This document shows positions 13,571 through 24,259 of a stretch of DNA of 64,000 nucleotides, piece by piece. The notes beneath the pieces were generated by a model. The model made no database searches. It was not told the origin of the DNA and worked only from the letters and a program-made list of their open reading frames with translations. Origin of the DNA: Lunularia cruciata (taxonomy: Eukaryota > Streptophyta > Marchantiopsida > Lunulariales > Lunulariaceae); contig OX419758.1 of the NCBI GenBank assembly GCA_948567375.1, positions 129,001 through 193,000 of the forward strand. The letters run 5' to 3'. A program made the translations under genes and the position numbers. How positions within the stretch are numbered: the stretch's first letter is position 1; each line of letters opens with the position of its first letter.

Positions 13571-15162
13571 TGTAGCTTTTCTATAAACAAGGGCAATCCT
13601 TTGCTTTTTTGACTAACCCTTTGCCTCTTTGGTGAGTTTCATCTTCTTCCTCATATTCCCTTTTGATCTTTTTGGTACATGCTTCTTGTCTTTGGGTAAC
13701 TTACCATCCACTTGGTTCCTTTTCCTCCTACCCAACGAATCTACTTCTCTTGGCATTTTGGTTGCATCTAGCATGGGGTTTTTGTTTCCACATTGTGCCT
13801 TTGCAGTTGCAAAATCAAGATGTCTTCTTCTTCATGCATATTGGGTTCACCAATTTCCAAAGATGGGATATCTTCATGATGGTTCTCTTCCATTCTTGTC
13901 AAGAGGAAAAATTGCACTTCTTCTTGCTAATTCCATTATGCACTTCCTCATATAATGAGAGTTCAATCTTGGAGAAGGATGTTGCTAGTCATGATTGTGG
14001 TTAATTCATTATCAATGTAAGAACTATGTGCCTCATTAGATCATTATACTCATTTACCTTCCAACCACTGTTAATCTTCATGTTCTTGAACAAGAGCAAG
14101 AACTTGTTCATCGTTTGCTTGTTTGTTTTGGACCACTTGTGATTCAAGTACATTGCTCTTAGAGTAGAAATTGATTTCTCAAGGACCTTTTGCCTCCAAC
14201 CAAGCTAGCATATTGACCTTCAATTTGGTAAAATTTGGGTTCCTCCTCTCTTGAATCTTCCATATCATGGAAATATATGTGAATTCCCAATTCCACAACA
14301 AGAACTACATCCTATTTGTGATGATGTACTCTACATAGCAATAATTTGTCCACTTCTTGACTATGGGTGACCTCAAGGTCATCTTGAGCACTACCTTACA
14401 CTTCTTGGTGATAACTTGTTTCCCAATGTCATGTTAAGGTGCCAAATTTGCATGTATCCCCAAATTCTCTCTTCAATCAAGTTTTCATTATCACTTGTTT
14501 GTACAATCTCTTGTTCTACTCTTGCATAAAATGATTCCACCTCAAGATGATATTGCTTTGACTTGAATTCTATCTCTTGTTCTGAAATTGCTTGAAAATC
14601 TTGCAAAGATTTCAACAATTGAACCTCACTTCCTTGCGGCACTTGGAATTTATACCTTGCACTAAACATTTCTATAATTTGAGAGGCAATCAAGGTGAGT
14701 AATTGTTGCTCCCACATATGAGAAATGCCACAAGTGCAATGGTTACAAAGATCAATTCTTTTGATACAAGAGGTGATGCTTTTCTCATGTGGATACCAAC
14801 ATGGAAAACTAACTCTCAAGCCAAAGGTCTCTATAGCAAATTATGTATAAAGCCAAAGGTATAATGACTACAAAATTTTGTGACCAAAGGTATCATGGGA
14901 AACTCTATTGGGATAAAAGTTCCAACTTGGAGGTCTCTTTTCATGCCCAATGCCTTCAAACTTGTCCTTCCTAACATTTTTCTCCCATACTTCTGTCTTT
15001 CCTGCTTGGATGGAGTAAAACCACCTCATCTTATCTCCTAGCTTTAATCTTCACTAAATGCTATCAAACTTCTCAACAAGAAATAAAAAAAATGCTTATA
15101 AAGAAGTAGAGTGTGCTATTACACATACCATGAAGATAAATTTTTTTTGTGTATATCAAGCT
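13571..15162. other. Region with one unidentified minus-strand frame
   Basis: No gene I can name. The longest frame, 14,391-14,819 minus (142 codons), has an amphipathic Gln/Glu-rich helix (EVQLLKSLQDFQAISEQEIE) and Cys/His residues near its N-terminus (CNHCTCGISH). It could be a remnant of a transposable-element protein. Weak coding character continues near 13,630-14,000 on the minus strand, but stops interrupt it. Confidence 0.3.
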
Positions 15163-16368
15163 ATGGTACCCATAAAAAAATTTCTATCATTCTTAGGTTA
15201 GAAAGTGTATTTATAAGTAGAAAAGAAGCTTAGATTGAAAAAGATTGGTGTATTTGAATTTGAAGTAAGAAATACAATCCAACCCAAGGAAGGCAACTTC
15301 ATATCAAGAGAGAAGAACACTCAAATGAGACTTGGAAGGATGGATGATCCAAAGTGAAGATAGTTTGTATTAGGATAAAGATACCCAATCTAAGGATCTT
15401 CAATTGCAATCTTAACTCGGGCCGTAGCAACCAAGAAGGTTGTTAGAAATAATTGCTTCATATGAGGATATATTTGAAACAAACAAGAATAAAACATGCA
15501 TAATTTGTGATTTCCAACTAAGTTTGGAATAAAGAATGACTAAGATTTAAAAAATTTATAAAATTGAGACTTGGCAAATGGAATTTATTAATATTGCATC
15601 AAATTCATCTTATGAGTTTGTGTAATCCATTGGATAGGAGAAGAGTTGTGAGCCAAGTTGTTGGGTTGTTGTGCGCAAAGCCAAGTTTTGGCCAGCTTGA
15701 TCAGAAATCTTGCAATTAAACAGCTTGAAAGGGTGGCCTAATTTGAAGTTTTGAATTGACTTTGGAACACTTTCCTTGCATAGAACTAGAACTTGAGTTT
15801 TCCAAGACTCATGACAAAAATGGTCACAAGCAATTGTGAGGAAGGTCCAAGCAAGGAAGGGAAGAAAGGAAACCCAACCCAATAGACTAAAGCTGATTGG
15901 AGGCTAGTTTTAAGAAGCAATGCAGGAGAGCCCACGAGTATCACCTTCAATTAGAAGTGTGATCCTATAGAAGAAATGGAGGATTTGAAAGGAGTCCTTC
16001 AATGAACCTCACAAGAAGATAAATATAAGGTAGATACCTATGTAGACCTAGTAAGGTAAACTATCATCAGGATGGTGATGGCTATGATGAAGCTGGAGTG
16101 AACCACCTATGTGACAAAGCAACAAGTGGTTTTCTTCCACCTAATGTTCGCAAGAGAGAGTGTAAATTAGGTGGGGAAAATGTTTCTACCAAAAGACAAG
16201 GCAAATGGTGGATAATGGAAGATGGTCATGCCACCCCAATACTTTGTACCTTTTGCAACACACTACTATTTATTATTAAATCTACTCACCTACAAGGAGC
16301 AACATCAAATGATGTCACACTTTTATCTGGACCTGTGATAGGTCAAAGATCAAGAGGAGAATTGGTAC

Positions 16369-17891
16369 ATGGTGGAAGTCAAAGAGAATGACCAATACTT
16401 TGCCAAGATGGGACAAGAGAAGACATTTTCACTCCCAGTACCTCAACCCAAGAAGAGAAGATGGTCCAAGGATGTTGTCACCCGAGCAAAGAGAAGGACT
16501 ACCCACCAATTGAACCCAAGTGGAGGAATTACAATGGTTGATTTATCTTCCAGAACCAAAGAAGAAGAAGCGGAGTCTAACTTAGAGGAATCTAAGAAAG
16601 AGCTAACCCTTAAGAGCAAAGAATCAAGCACAAGAAGAGTGAAGGCAAGCCCAAGGTCCAACAACTTGTTGATGACTTACCCAAAGATGATCAGATCAGG
16701 AGTTGCATGAGGAGATTGAGCTCATAAAAGGCGGTGATGCCTCATCCATAGACCTGCCAAAAGATGATATTTCAAAGGAGAAGGAAGCATAACCCTAAAA
16801 TGGTATTCCAAAGAGGAATATGATCTTGACAAATTGCTAAGGTAGTTCATGCTGAGCCGGGTGGATCCAAGGAGGAGGAAGAGAGTTCAAAGGAAATTAG
16901 TTTGAAGGTACAAAGATCTTGACTATGAGCTAAGGCACAAGTGATTGTGGCTAAAGACAAAGGAGGAAAAAACAAAGACACTTTTAAAGAGTCAATTATC
17001 TATCAAGTGTTGTTTGTCCTTTGTTGGTATATTTGTAGGAGTGGATGCAAGAAGCAAAGGAAGGACATTCAAAAGTGAAGAAAAAGCTTCAAATGGTATG
17101 GCATTGAGTGTAAAAGTACTACAATTGAAGGTGATGTTGGTTTAGAGGAGACACAAAGCTGAGGTGCTTCAAGTTGATGATATAGTACAATAACAAAGCT
17201 TGACCGACTTGCAAGGAAGTTTTGAGCAACATGGCCAATACTTTTAGCGTCAAAAGGAAGAATTGGTGGAGCAAAAGGATGTGATTGAGAGGTTGAACGA
17301 AGAATTGGATGGAGTGCAAACCAATCTGATGCATCATCCTATGCAAGTTCATCTACAAGAATAAATTATGGTGGAATTATGATGAATCATCATAGGGAAG
17401 GAGCAAGATTGGCAAAAGGAAAAAGCAAGCCGAGCTCAAGAAGAACAATGTCTTCATGATCTTGTCAAGCGCAACAAGCTCATGTCACCAACATCAAGGT
17501 GGAGATGAAGAAGATGGAGGAAAGTCATGCTAAAGAACTATAGCAACTTTGGCTATACTTCAAAGAAGAGGTGATTTGAAGTGTGTCATACTCAATGAAG
17601 GAGGGTTCTGATCCATGAGTGGGGCTGCTACACGCTTCAAGGGGATGCTCAAAATGGAGCCAAAGGCGGATTTGGGAAGAAGCCTACCTACATGAGTTGA
17701 AATTGTTAGTGCATGAAACCAAAAGGAAGAAAGCACAAGATTTACACTTGAATACCCTATTGATTTGCTTTAGAGATAGAGTAGATATGAAGATAACCAA
17801 AGTAGGAGATAATATATGTCTTAGGATAGATTTAATTAAGACAAATGTAAATAGTCTCACTCTCACTCTAAGTGAGAATAGGGTGATCTAA
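16369..17891 (+). pseudogene. Decayed GL coiled-coil protein gene, copy 4
   Basis: Broken frames at 16,369-16,710, 16,945-17,145 and 17,619-17,891 hold the NDQYFAKMGQ block, a basic segment (PKKRRWSKD), an acidic/Ser-rich segment, and the block LHELKLLVHETKRKKAQDL. That last block is nearly identical in layout to LHELKLLVQETRKRKAKDV at 53,570-53,630 minus. Many stops are present and no expression is expected. Confidence 0.55.
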
Positions 17892-18330
17892 TCCAAAGTA
17901 GTTGAGATCGTACTACATGTGACTTGGGCCAACTTGCCCGAGTCATCTAAGACAGTTAGAGTAGAGAAGGAGAAAATAGTTAGAATACTTATAATTTCAG
18001 TTGCAATATAGACTAAAGATGTGACAACAATAGATGAAGATGTAGAAGTAGATGATGAACCCAAAGTGCGAGAGACACTTGTAGTAGATTTGGGTCCATA
18101 AGCCAAAGTCAAGGTAGTACTTGGATAAGATCCAAGTCAATAGTAGTTATAGATCCAAAGTGGTAATTTATAAGTAGAATCGCTTTGTATCTAAAAGTTG
18201 GTAGAAAATAGTGATAAATGTTAAGTAGTTTGGATAGTTTCTATAACTTCCAATTCATCTGCCTATTTAAAGTGATCATTTGGAGGATGTTGTATTCAAT
18301 GATGAGCATAAGATTGAGTAAAGCAAAGTG

Positions 18331-18550
18331 TTGGAGGAGCACTCATTTTTTCATATAATTTTGAGTATCAATCAAATGTTTTCATTTGGAGGAGCACTCA
18401 TTTTTTCATATAATTTTGAGTATTAATCAAATGTTTTCATTTGGAGGAGCACTCATTTTTTCCATTTAATTTTGAGCATTAATCAAATGTTTCAATTGGA
18501 GTAGCACTCATTTTTTCATTTAATTTTGAGTATTAATCAAATGTTTTCAT
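18331..18550. repeat. 55-bp tandem repeat, four units
   Basis: Four consecutive units starting ttggaggagcactcattttt at 18,331, 18,386, 18,441 and about 18,496, each ending in aatcaaatgtttt. The units differ by a few substitutions. They lie in the R-U5 part of GL copy 4, where other copies have a single unit. Confidence 0.85.
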
Positions 18551-18747
18551 TTGTGAGTGTACAGAGAAATTTGAATTGTAATTGAAATATTGTTAGATGT
18601 TGGATTCTACTACTCTTCATTTCATTTTTCATTTTATGTGTTTGATCTTAAGTGGAGCACGCCCAAAACAATGTCTTGATAGGTTATGAGAACTATAATG
18701 TTATTAGGATTTGTTCGTTGCATATACAAATAAGAGATTCATTTATG

Positions 18748-18794
18748 GTCGCATTAAGGTATTTGTAACAATTTTACAAATACCTTAATGCGAC
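18748..18794. repeat. Perfect 21-bp inverted repeat at the edge of the UTP5 duplication
   Basis: The arm gtcgcattaaggtatttgta + a (18,748-18,768) is followed by a 5-nt loop and its exact reverse complement (18,774-18,794). The arm corresponds to the end of UTP5 exon 1 and the start of intron 1 (20,335-20,351). The duplicated segment therefore begins with a fold-back of this exon/intron border. Confidence 0.9.
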
Positions 18795-20100
18795 TGCATT
18801 TTTAGTTACATTCATGCCACTTGAACTTACCACTTCACAGTAGGTATGATCCCTCCACAGTCTTGTGGTTCTGATTTGTGGTTCAAAGATGTCAGCGGTT
18901 GTAATATCCCTGTTTGCCTGCAGACATGGGACGTTGGAAATGGTCACTTGCGTGCAGAATTTGTAGACGTTGCAGCCTCAACGAGTGGAACAGGGGCAGA
19001 TTCAAAGGATGGAAATGGTCATTTGGCAGTCGATTATGCGTGTATAATCTGGGTTAGCTTGCCTTCCTCCTCGAAGAAGGTGTGCAAAGTTCACGCACCA
19101 AATTTCTAGGGCTTATCATTGCTCCTCTAGTCTGTCCTTCGTTTAATATTATTTATTACTAAACGTGTTTGAACACTGGCCGAATCCTGCAATAATCCGG
19201 GTCTGGTGCCCACCCGGGAAAATACGGCGGTTAATAGGTACTGACAACTTGGTAGATGACCGTCTTACAGTGGAGGAACTTTAATGTTATTTGTTACTAA
19301 ACGTGTTTGAACACTGGCCGAATCCTGCAATAATCTGGGTCTGGTGCCCACCCGGGAAAATACGGCGGTTAATAGGTAGTGACAACTTAGTCGATGACCG
19401 TCTTGCAGTGCAGGCAGAAGGGGAACAAGGATGGACAAGCATTGCTTCTCGGAACGGCCGCGGGGGATGTTTTGGCATGGGAAGCATCGGTGGGTCAGCT
19501 GAAGTGGAGAACGAACGATTGCCATGCTGGGTCTGGTTATCAACATCTTTCCGGTAGAGGCCTGTTTAGCCGTAAAGAGAGCTTTCTATACCTCGCCCTA
19601 ACCCTAATGTTTACTCTGAGCTGGGCAAACAGAAACTGAAGGTTTCTGTGAGCTGCCCGATGGACTCGGACGTTGAGAGCCTAACCCTCGCTTAAGCTCC
19701 GTGACTTAGAGCATCTTGGCTGCTATTGCCGCGAATCTCGCGTCGCGTACGTTTCACTCGTTCTGACTTCTCGTGGTCTATCAGGAGTGTCAAGGCTATC
19801 GCCGTATCAAAGTGTGGGAAGATCATTTATGCTGCGGGAGCCGATGGAATGATCACTGACCTGGATAGTGGTTAGTGGATTGATATTGGAGAAATTCCGT
19901 GCTGCTAAAACTGCCATTTCTTGTGCTACTCTCTCAAGGTTAGTCTTCAACATGCTGTTCCCGCTGATGTGGCCTTTACCTCTAATTTAATCAAATCGCC
20001 ACTCACATCCGTCTCCCTGCTGGCAGACGGTGGTACTCTTTTGCCTGCAAGCTCGTGGTTGAAATTATATGATCTTTCAAGCAAGACGTGAATACGCCAG
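18755..20100 (+). pseudogene. Truncated upstream duplicate of the UTP5/WDR43-like gene
   Basis: Near-identical to exons 2-5 and introns of the intact gene about 1.58 kb downstream. The exon 2 copy is at 18,924-19,079, the exon 3 region is present twice in part (about 19,265 and 19,408-19,537), the exon 4 copy is near 19,787-19,940, and the exon 5 copy is 20,028-20,098. Exon 1 apart from its last bases and exon 6 (C-terminal WD repeats, Utp12 domain) are missing. An inserted base creates a stop in the exon 4 copy (agtggttag near 19,870), so it cannot encode a functional protein. It probably arose by segmental tandem duplication. Confidence 0.85.
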
Positions 20101-20265
20101 CTCTAAGGTTTAAGTTCTCTTGCTGGACAGGTTTTGGTACCTTTACTACAATCACTCGTCGAAGTTGAGTGTCGCGGATTGGCGTGTCTGCGAGAAGATT
20201 ATTGCCTGCTTGTGTTCATGAGCTAGCTCCCCTTTTCCTCGTTGACAAAGGAGGGACTGGCTGCG

Positions 20266-23041
20266 ATGACTAAGGACGTGCTCACGGCTTTCAGTCCTGC
20301 CACCGACTTTCTCGCCGTTGCCACCACTGATGGTCGCGTTAAGGTATTTGTGACAACGACTGCATTTTTTAGTTACATTCATCACTTCCATGCCACTGGA
20401 ATTTACCCCTTCATCGTCGGTATGATCTCTCCAGAGTCTTGTAAGTTGTGGTTCTGATTTGTAGTTCAAAGACGTCAGCGGTTCTCATATCCCTGTTTGC
20501 CTGCAGACGTGGGACGTTGGAAATGGTCATTTGCGTGCAGAATTTGTAGACGTTGCAGCCTCAACGAGTGGAACAGGGGCAGATTCAAATAATGGAAATG
20601 GTCATTTGGCAGTCGATTATGCGTGTATAACCTGGGTCAGCTTGCCTTCCTCCTCGAAGAAGGTGTGCAAAGTTTACGCACCCAATTTCTAGGGCTTATC
20701 ATCCCTCCTCTAATCTGTCCTTCGTTTAATGTTATTGTTACTAAACGTGTTTGAACACTGCCCGAATCCTGCAATAATTCGGGTCTGGTGCCCACCCGGG
20801 AAAATACGGCGGTTAATAGGTAGTGACAACTTGGTGGATGACCGTCTTACAGTGGAGGAAGAAGGGGAACAAGGATGGACAAGCATTGCTTCTTGTGCTC
20901 GGAACGGCCGCGGGGGATGTTTTGGCATGGGAAGCATCGTTGGGTCAGCTGAAGTGGAGAACGAACGATTGCAATCCTGGGTCTGGTTTTCAACATCTTT
21001 TCCGCTAGATGTCCTGTTTAGCCGTAAAGAGAGCTTTCTATACCACGCCCTAACCCTAATGTTTACTCTGAGCTGGGCAAACAGAAACTGAAGGTTTCTG
21101 TGAGCTGCCTGCTGGACTCGGACGTTGAGAGCCTAACCCTCGCTTAAGCTCCGTAACTTAGATAATCTTGGCTGCTATTTGCCGCGAATCTCGCGTCGCG
21201 TACGTTTCACTCGTTCTGACTTCTCGTGGTCTACCAGGAGTGTCAAGGCTATCGCCGTATCAAAGTGTGGGAAGATCATTTATGCTGCGGGAGCCGATGG
21301 AATGATCACTGAGCTGGATAGCGGTAGTGGACAGATATTGGAGAAATTCCGTGCTGCTAAAACTGCCATTTCTTGTGCAGCTGTCTCTCAAGGTTAGTCT
21401 TCAACATGGTGTTCCCGCTGATATGGCCTTTACCTCTAATGTATTCAAATCGCCACTCACATCCGTCTCTCTGCTGGCAGACGGTGGTACTCTTTTGACT
21501 GCAAGCTCGGAGTTGAAATTATATGATCTTTCAAGCAAGAAGCGAATACGCAAGTTTGCAGGACATCCGGTGAGTGATTACGAACTTGCTGCTGTCATAC
21601 TGGATATAAGTTTTACTTTTCTTGAAAATTTATGTGGTTCCTGACAATACTATTTCTGGTGTAGGGTGAGGTGACATCTTTGACTTTCAGTGAGGATGGG
21701 AAATATGCCCTGTCGTCCGCCACCGGGGAGAGGCAAGTGTCTGTGTGGCAGATTGAAGGGAACTCCGCAGATACTGGCGCTGTTTTCTCGCTTTCTTGCG
21801 ATCACTCTGCAGTGTTTCTGGAGTGCATGTCATTCGAGCAAGAGGGACATTCGATTTGTGTCTTGGCCGTCTCCGAGACGGGGGTAGCCTATGTTTGGCA
21901 AGCCACAAGTTTTGAAGAGCTCGGCAGTACAAAGCCCGTAATAGTGAGTGTAGCGAAAAGTGCAAGATCTGGGAAAGGTGATTCACCGTGTATCCTTGGG
22001 GCTCACTTAGTCAGGGGAGCGCCAGAGGAGACTATTGCAGTACGTGTAGCTCATGGAACGACTGCGAAACCAATTTTCGAGACAGTATCGGTTAGCGCTC
22101 CAGGGACTTGCGTCGTGTTGGGTACTGACAGAAGCGGGGTGTTCCTTCCTGCGCCGCACCAGATTGATTTAAGCCCTCATATTAAGAAGAATATAACGGT
22201 TTTGGGTCCTGATAATGCGGCTGATGCAATATTGTCGAAATCACATGTTGAGTCTGACGACGTCACACTGTTTAGAAGCACGAGAAAGAGGCCAGGCAGT
22301 GTGGGATTGGACGAGGATGAGATGCTAGAGGCCGAAGCCCAGGATGAGGAAATGGCGGTTGATGCGGATGACGAGCTGACGATGGAGGAGCGCCTTGTCG
22401 CTCTTGGTATAGTTGATAAAGAAGTTGCTTCTGGAGATAAAAATGGAGCCGTGATAAAAGTAGTTCCTCCGCGAGGTGACTCCCTCCAGGTGCTCCTCTC
22501 ACAGGCCCTGCAATCAGATGATTCAACCCTGCTGGAGCGATGTCTTTCTGTTCAAGACGAGAAAGTCATCAAGAACACTGTCTGCAAACTCCGGCCATCG
22601 GAGGCTGGCAAGTTTTTGTCCGTCTGTATGTTAAAACTGGAGACTCGGCCGCGAAGAGGATTGGCGTTGGTGCCTTGGTTGCGAGCAATCCTTCTTCAGC
22701 ATTCCGGTTCTTTAATGTCCAATCCGGCTATGCAGCCTGTTCTAACAACTCTTTATCAGCTTATTGAAGCTAGGATGGCAATCTTTCGTCCATTGCTTGC
22801 TCTCTCAGGTAGACTTGACCTCATTACGGCTCAAATCTTAGGTCAGGAAGCAGGGATAGTTGATGAAGTAGAAGAAGTAGTTGAAGCAGTAGTATACGAA
22901 GAAGGGGATAGTGAAATTGAAGTAGAGGAAGTGGAGGAGGTAGACGAAAGTGGCTCCTCGGATAGTGATAAAGAGCCAAGTGAGGGGAGTGACGCGATGG
23001 AATCTGATAGCGAAGGGGATGACGAACAAGGTACTCAATAA
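20266..23041 (+). CDS. UTP5: UTP5/WDR43-like U3 snoRNP (SSU processome) WD40 protein
   Basis: Predicted role, by family: UTP-A/t-UTP subcomplex protein of the nucleolar small-subunit processome, needed for early pre-rRNA transcription and processing. I infer six exons with canonical borders and matching phases: 20,266-20,343; 20,507-20,662; 20,853-20,980; 21,238-21,392; 21,481-21,569; 21,665-23,041. Together they encode 660 residues, close to the usual size of WDR43. The N-terminal two-thirds is WD40 repeats (FSPATDFLAV, DGRVKTWDVGNG, GTAAGDVLAWE, LLTASSELKLYD). A Utp12 domain lies at about residues 475-590 (PPRGDSLQVLLSQAL through LSGRLDLI), followed by an acidic Glu/Asp/Ser tail typical of nucleolar proteins. 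The start ATG at 20,266 gives a conserved first WD strand. The C-terminal coding part is one uninterrupted exon, and the gene appears intact. The name follows family homology. A plain WD40/Utp12 paralogue is the only alternative I see. Confidence 0.88.
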
Positions 23042-24259
23042 TAACTACCTACTAATAACGTCAGAACAACGGATCTGCTCGCGTTTTGAAATGCACATTA
23101 TATAGTTAAAATTTAGAAACTTTAGCGGCTTGTATCATATGGATAGGCTTCGAATGTAGTAATTAGCAAAGATGCCCTTTGGAGGCGCGGAGAGCGTGCT
23201 AATATGGTAAGCTACCACAGAAGAGGATACGTGATGTGCCCAATTAAAATTTTGACTGAGAATTGTGGATGACTTGCTGTCTTTCAAGTCGGCTCTCGGA
23301 AGTAGTGTAAGTTCCTGTTGTGTTGTGTCGATTAGGATCCACAACGTGTAAATGGCTTACGAGCGAAGAGCTGCTACAGGGAAAGAGATGGATGAGGAAG
23401 TGAGTTGATAACGTGCAATGGAGCGCAAAAATTGTACCTTGTCAGGACAATGTAAAACATCTGGAATTGGTGCAAACAGTCAGAATTCAGAAGTGCATAA
23501 GTGCACTGTCGTCTAACTTGAAGGGAATAGTAGGAATATTCAATTAAACATTCGGTTCGTTAAAGCACAAAGTACACTGTAGTATATTCCGTCACCAAAA
23601 ACTAAACAGAAACATTAGACACTACCGAATACCACGATACTTCCAAAACCTACCAATCTGCATCAGATATCGATCTCGAGAACAATGGCGTGTCCCGAAA
23701 ATGGTCTACAGTGGACAGAAACGAGCTATTCTGGAAAAGACATTATAATTCTCAGTAAGTGGGAGGAAACTATGAACTTATACCGGTCAATTCTCCGTAT
23801 GCAAAGAAGGAATGATACGAATGTAGTTGTGTATAACAGCCACAATCGTAAGAAAAAGCGCATAATGCAAATCCAGTCCTGTAGTTTAATAACTCCATCA
23901 AAAAATATTCCCTGGCATGCACCTCACTCATGAGAAAATGTAATTAATAAAATTAGCTCACTAGATGCATATAGTAGCGCCAAGTTGATTTCCACAATTC
24001 CTTTACTTAAAGTTATGTCATACATGTTGCAGGAATAAACTGGCACTTCTTTTCCCGACTTCTCTTCACCAGTTCCGATCTTGCGGTGCAGGATAGGGAA
24101 CTCCGAGTTTGTCAAAGATATCTTCCTCCGTTTCGCATGTAATAGTAACTTCGCTTGTCTGTAATAGTAACTGGCATGTTGATTTCCACAATTTCTTTAC
24201 TTAACGTTATGTCATACATGTTGCAGGAAACAACTGGCACTTCTTTTCCCGACTTCTCT
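23042..24259. other. Intergenic region between convergent genes
   Basis: Contains the 3' flanks of UTP5 (+) and the polymerase gene (-). Short frames at 23,135-23,344 and 23,685-23,933 have no support. The only notable content is the extra copy of the polymerase terminal exon, annotated separately. Confidence 0.6.
24066..24164 (-). pseudogene. Duplicate of the DNA polymerase lambda last exon
   Basis: A 194-bp offset tandem copy of the terminal coding exon and flanks. It still reads [21 protein letters not shown] followed by a stop, almost base-for-base the same as the copy at 24,260-24,358. It lacks the good acceptor (ttgcag) found before the upstream copy because the match fades just there. 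It is probably spliced rarely or not at all, but could serve as alternative 3' sequence. Confidence 0.75.

Larger units (their letters stand above)
15163..18715 (+). mobile_element. Giant-LTR copy 4 (old, diverged)
   Basis: Begins near tatggtacccataaaaaa at 15,163, a degraded GL head. Coding remnants follow in order: a Lys-rich block at 16,370-16,560 aligned with the region before the acidic stretch, Glu/Ser-rich sequence, coiled coil at 17,220-17,560, the C-terminal block at 17,620-17,890, and a TATTTAA box near 18,268. It ends in R-U5 sequence at about 18,715 beside the gene island. Both end positions are approximate. Confidence 0.5.

Noticed and set aside
19590-19612. Telomere-like ccctaaccctaa (again near 21,050)
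   Set aside because: Two units only, within the duplicated intron 3 of UTP5. It is not an interstitial telomere tract; similar telo-box words are common in ribosome-biogenesis genes, but here the position is intronic and its role unproven.
20152-20469. Minus-strand open frame of 105 codons over UTP5 exon 1
   Set aside because: It overlaps the conserved first exon and intron of the plus-strand gene, with no domain. It is a shadow frame.
21687-22767. Several alternative frames within UTP5 exon 6
   Set aside because: They overlap a 459-codon exon with clear WD40 and Utp12 content. They are chance open frames in GC-richer coding DNA.
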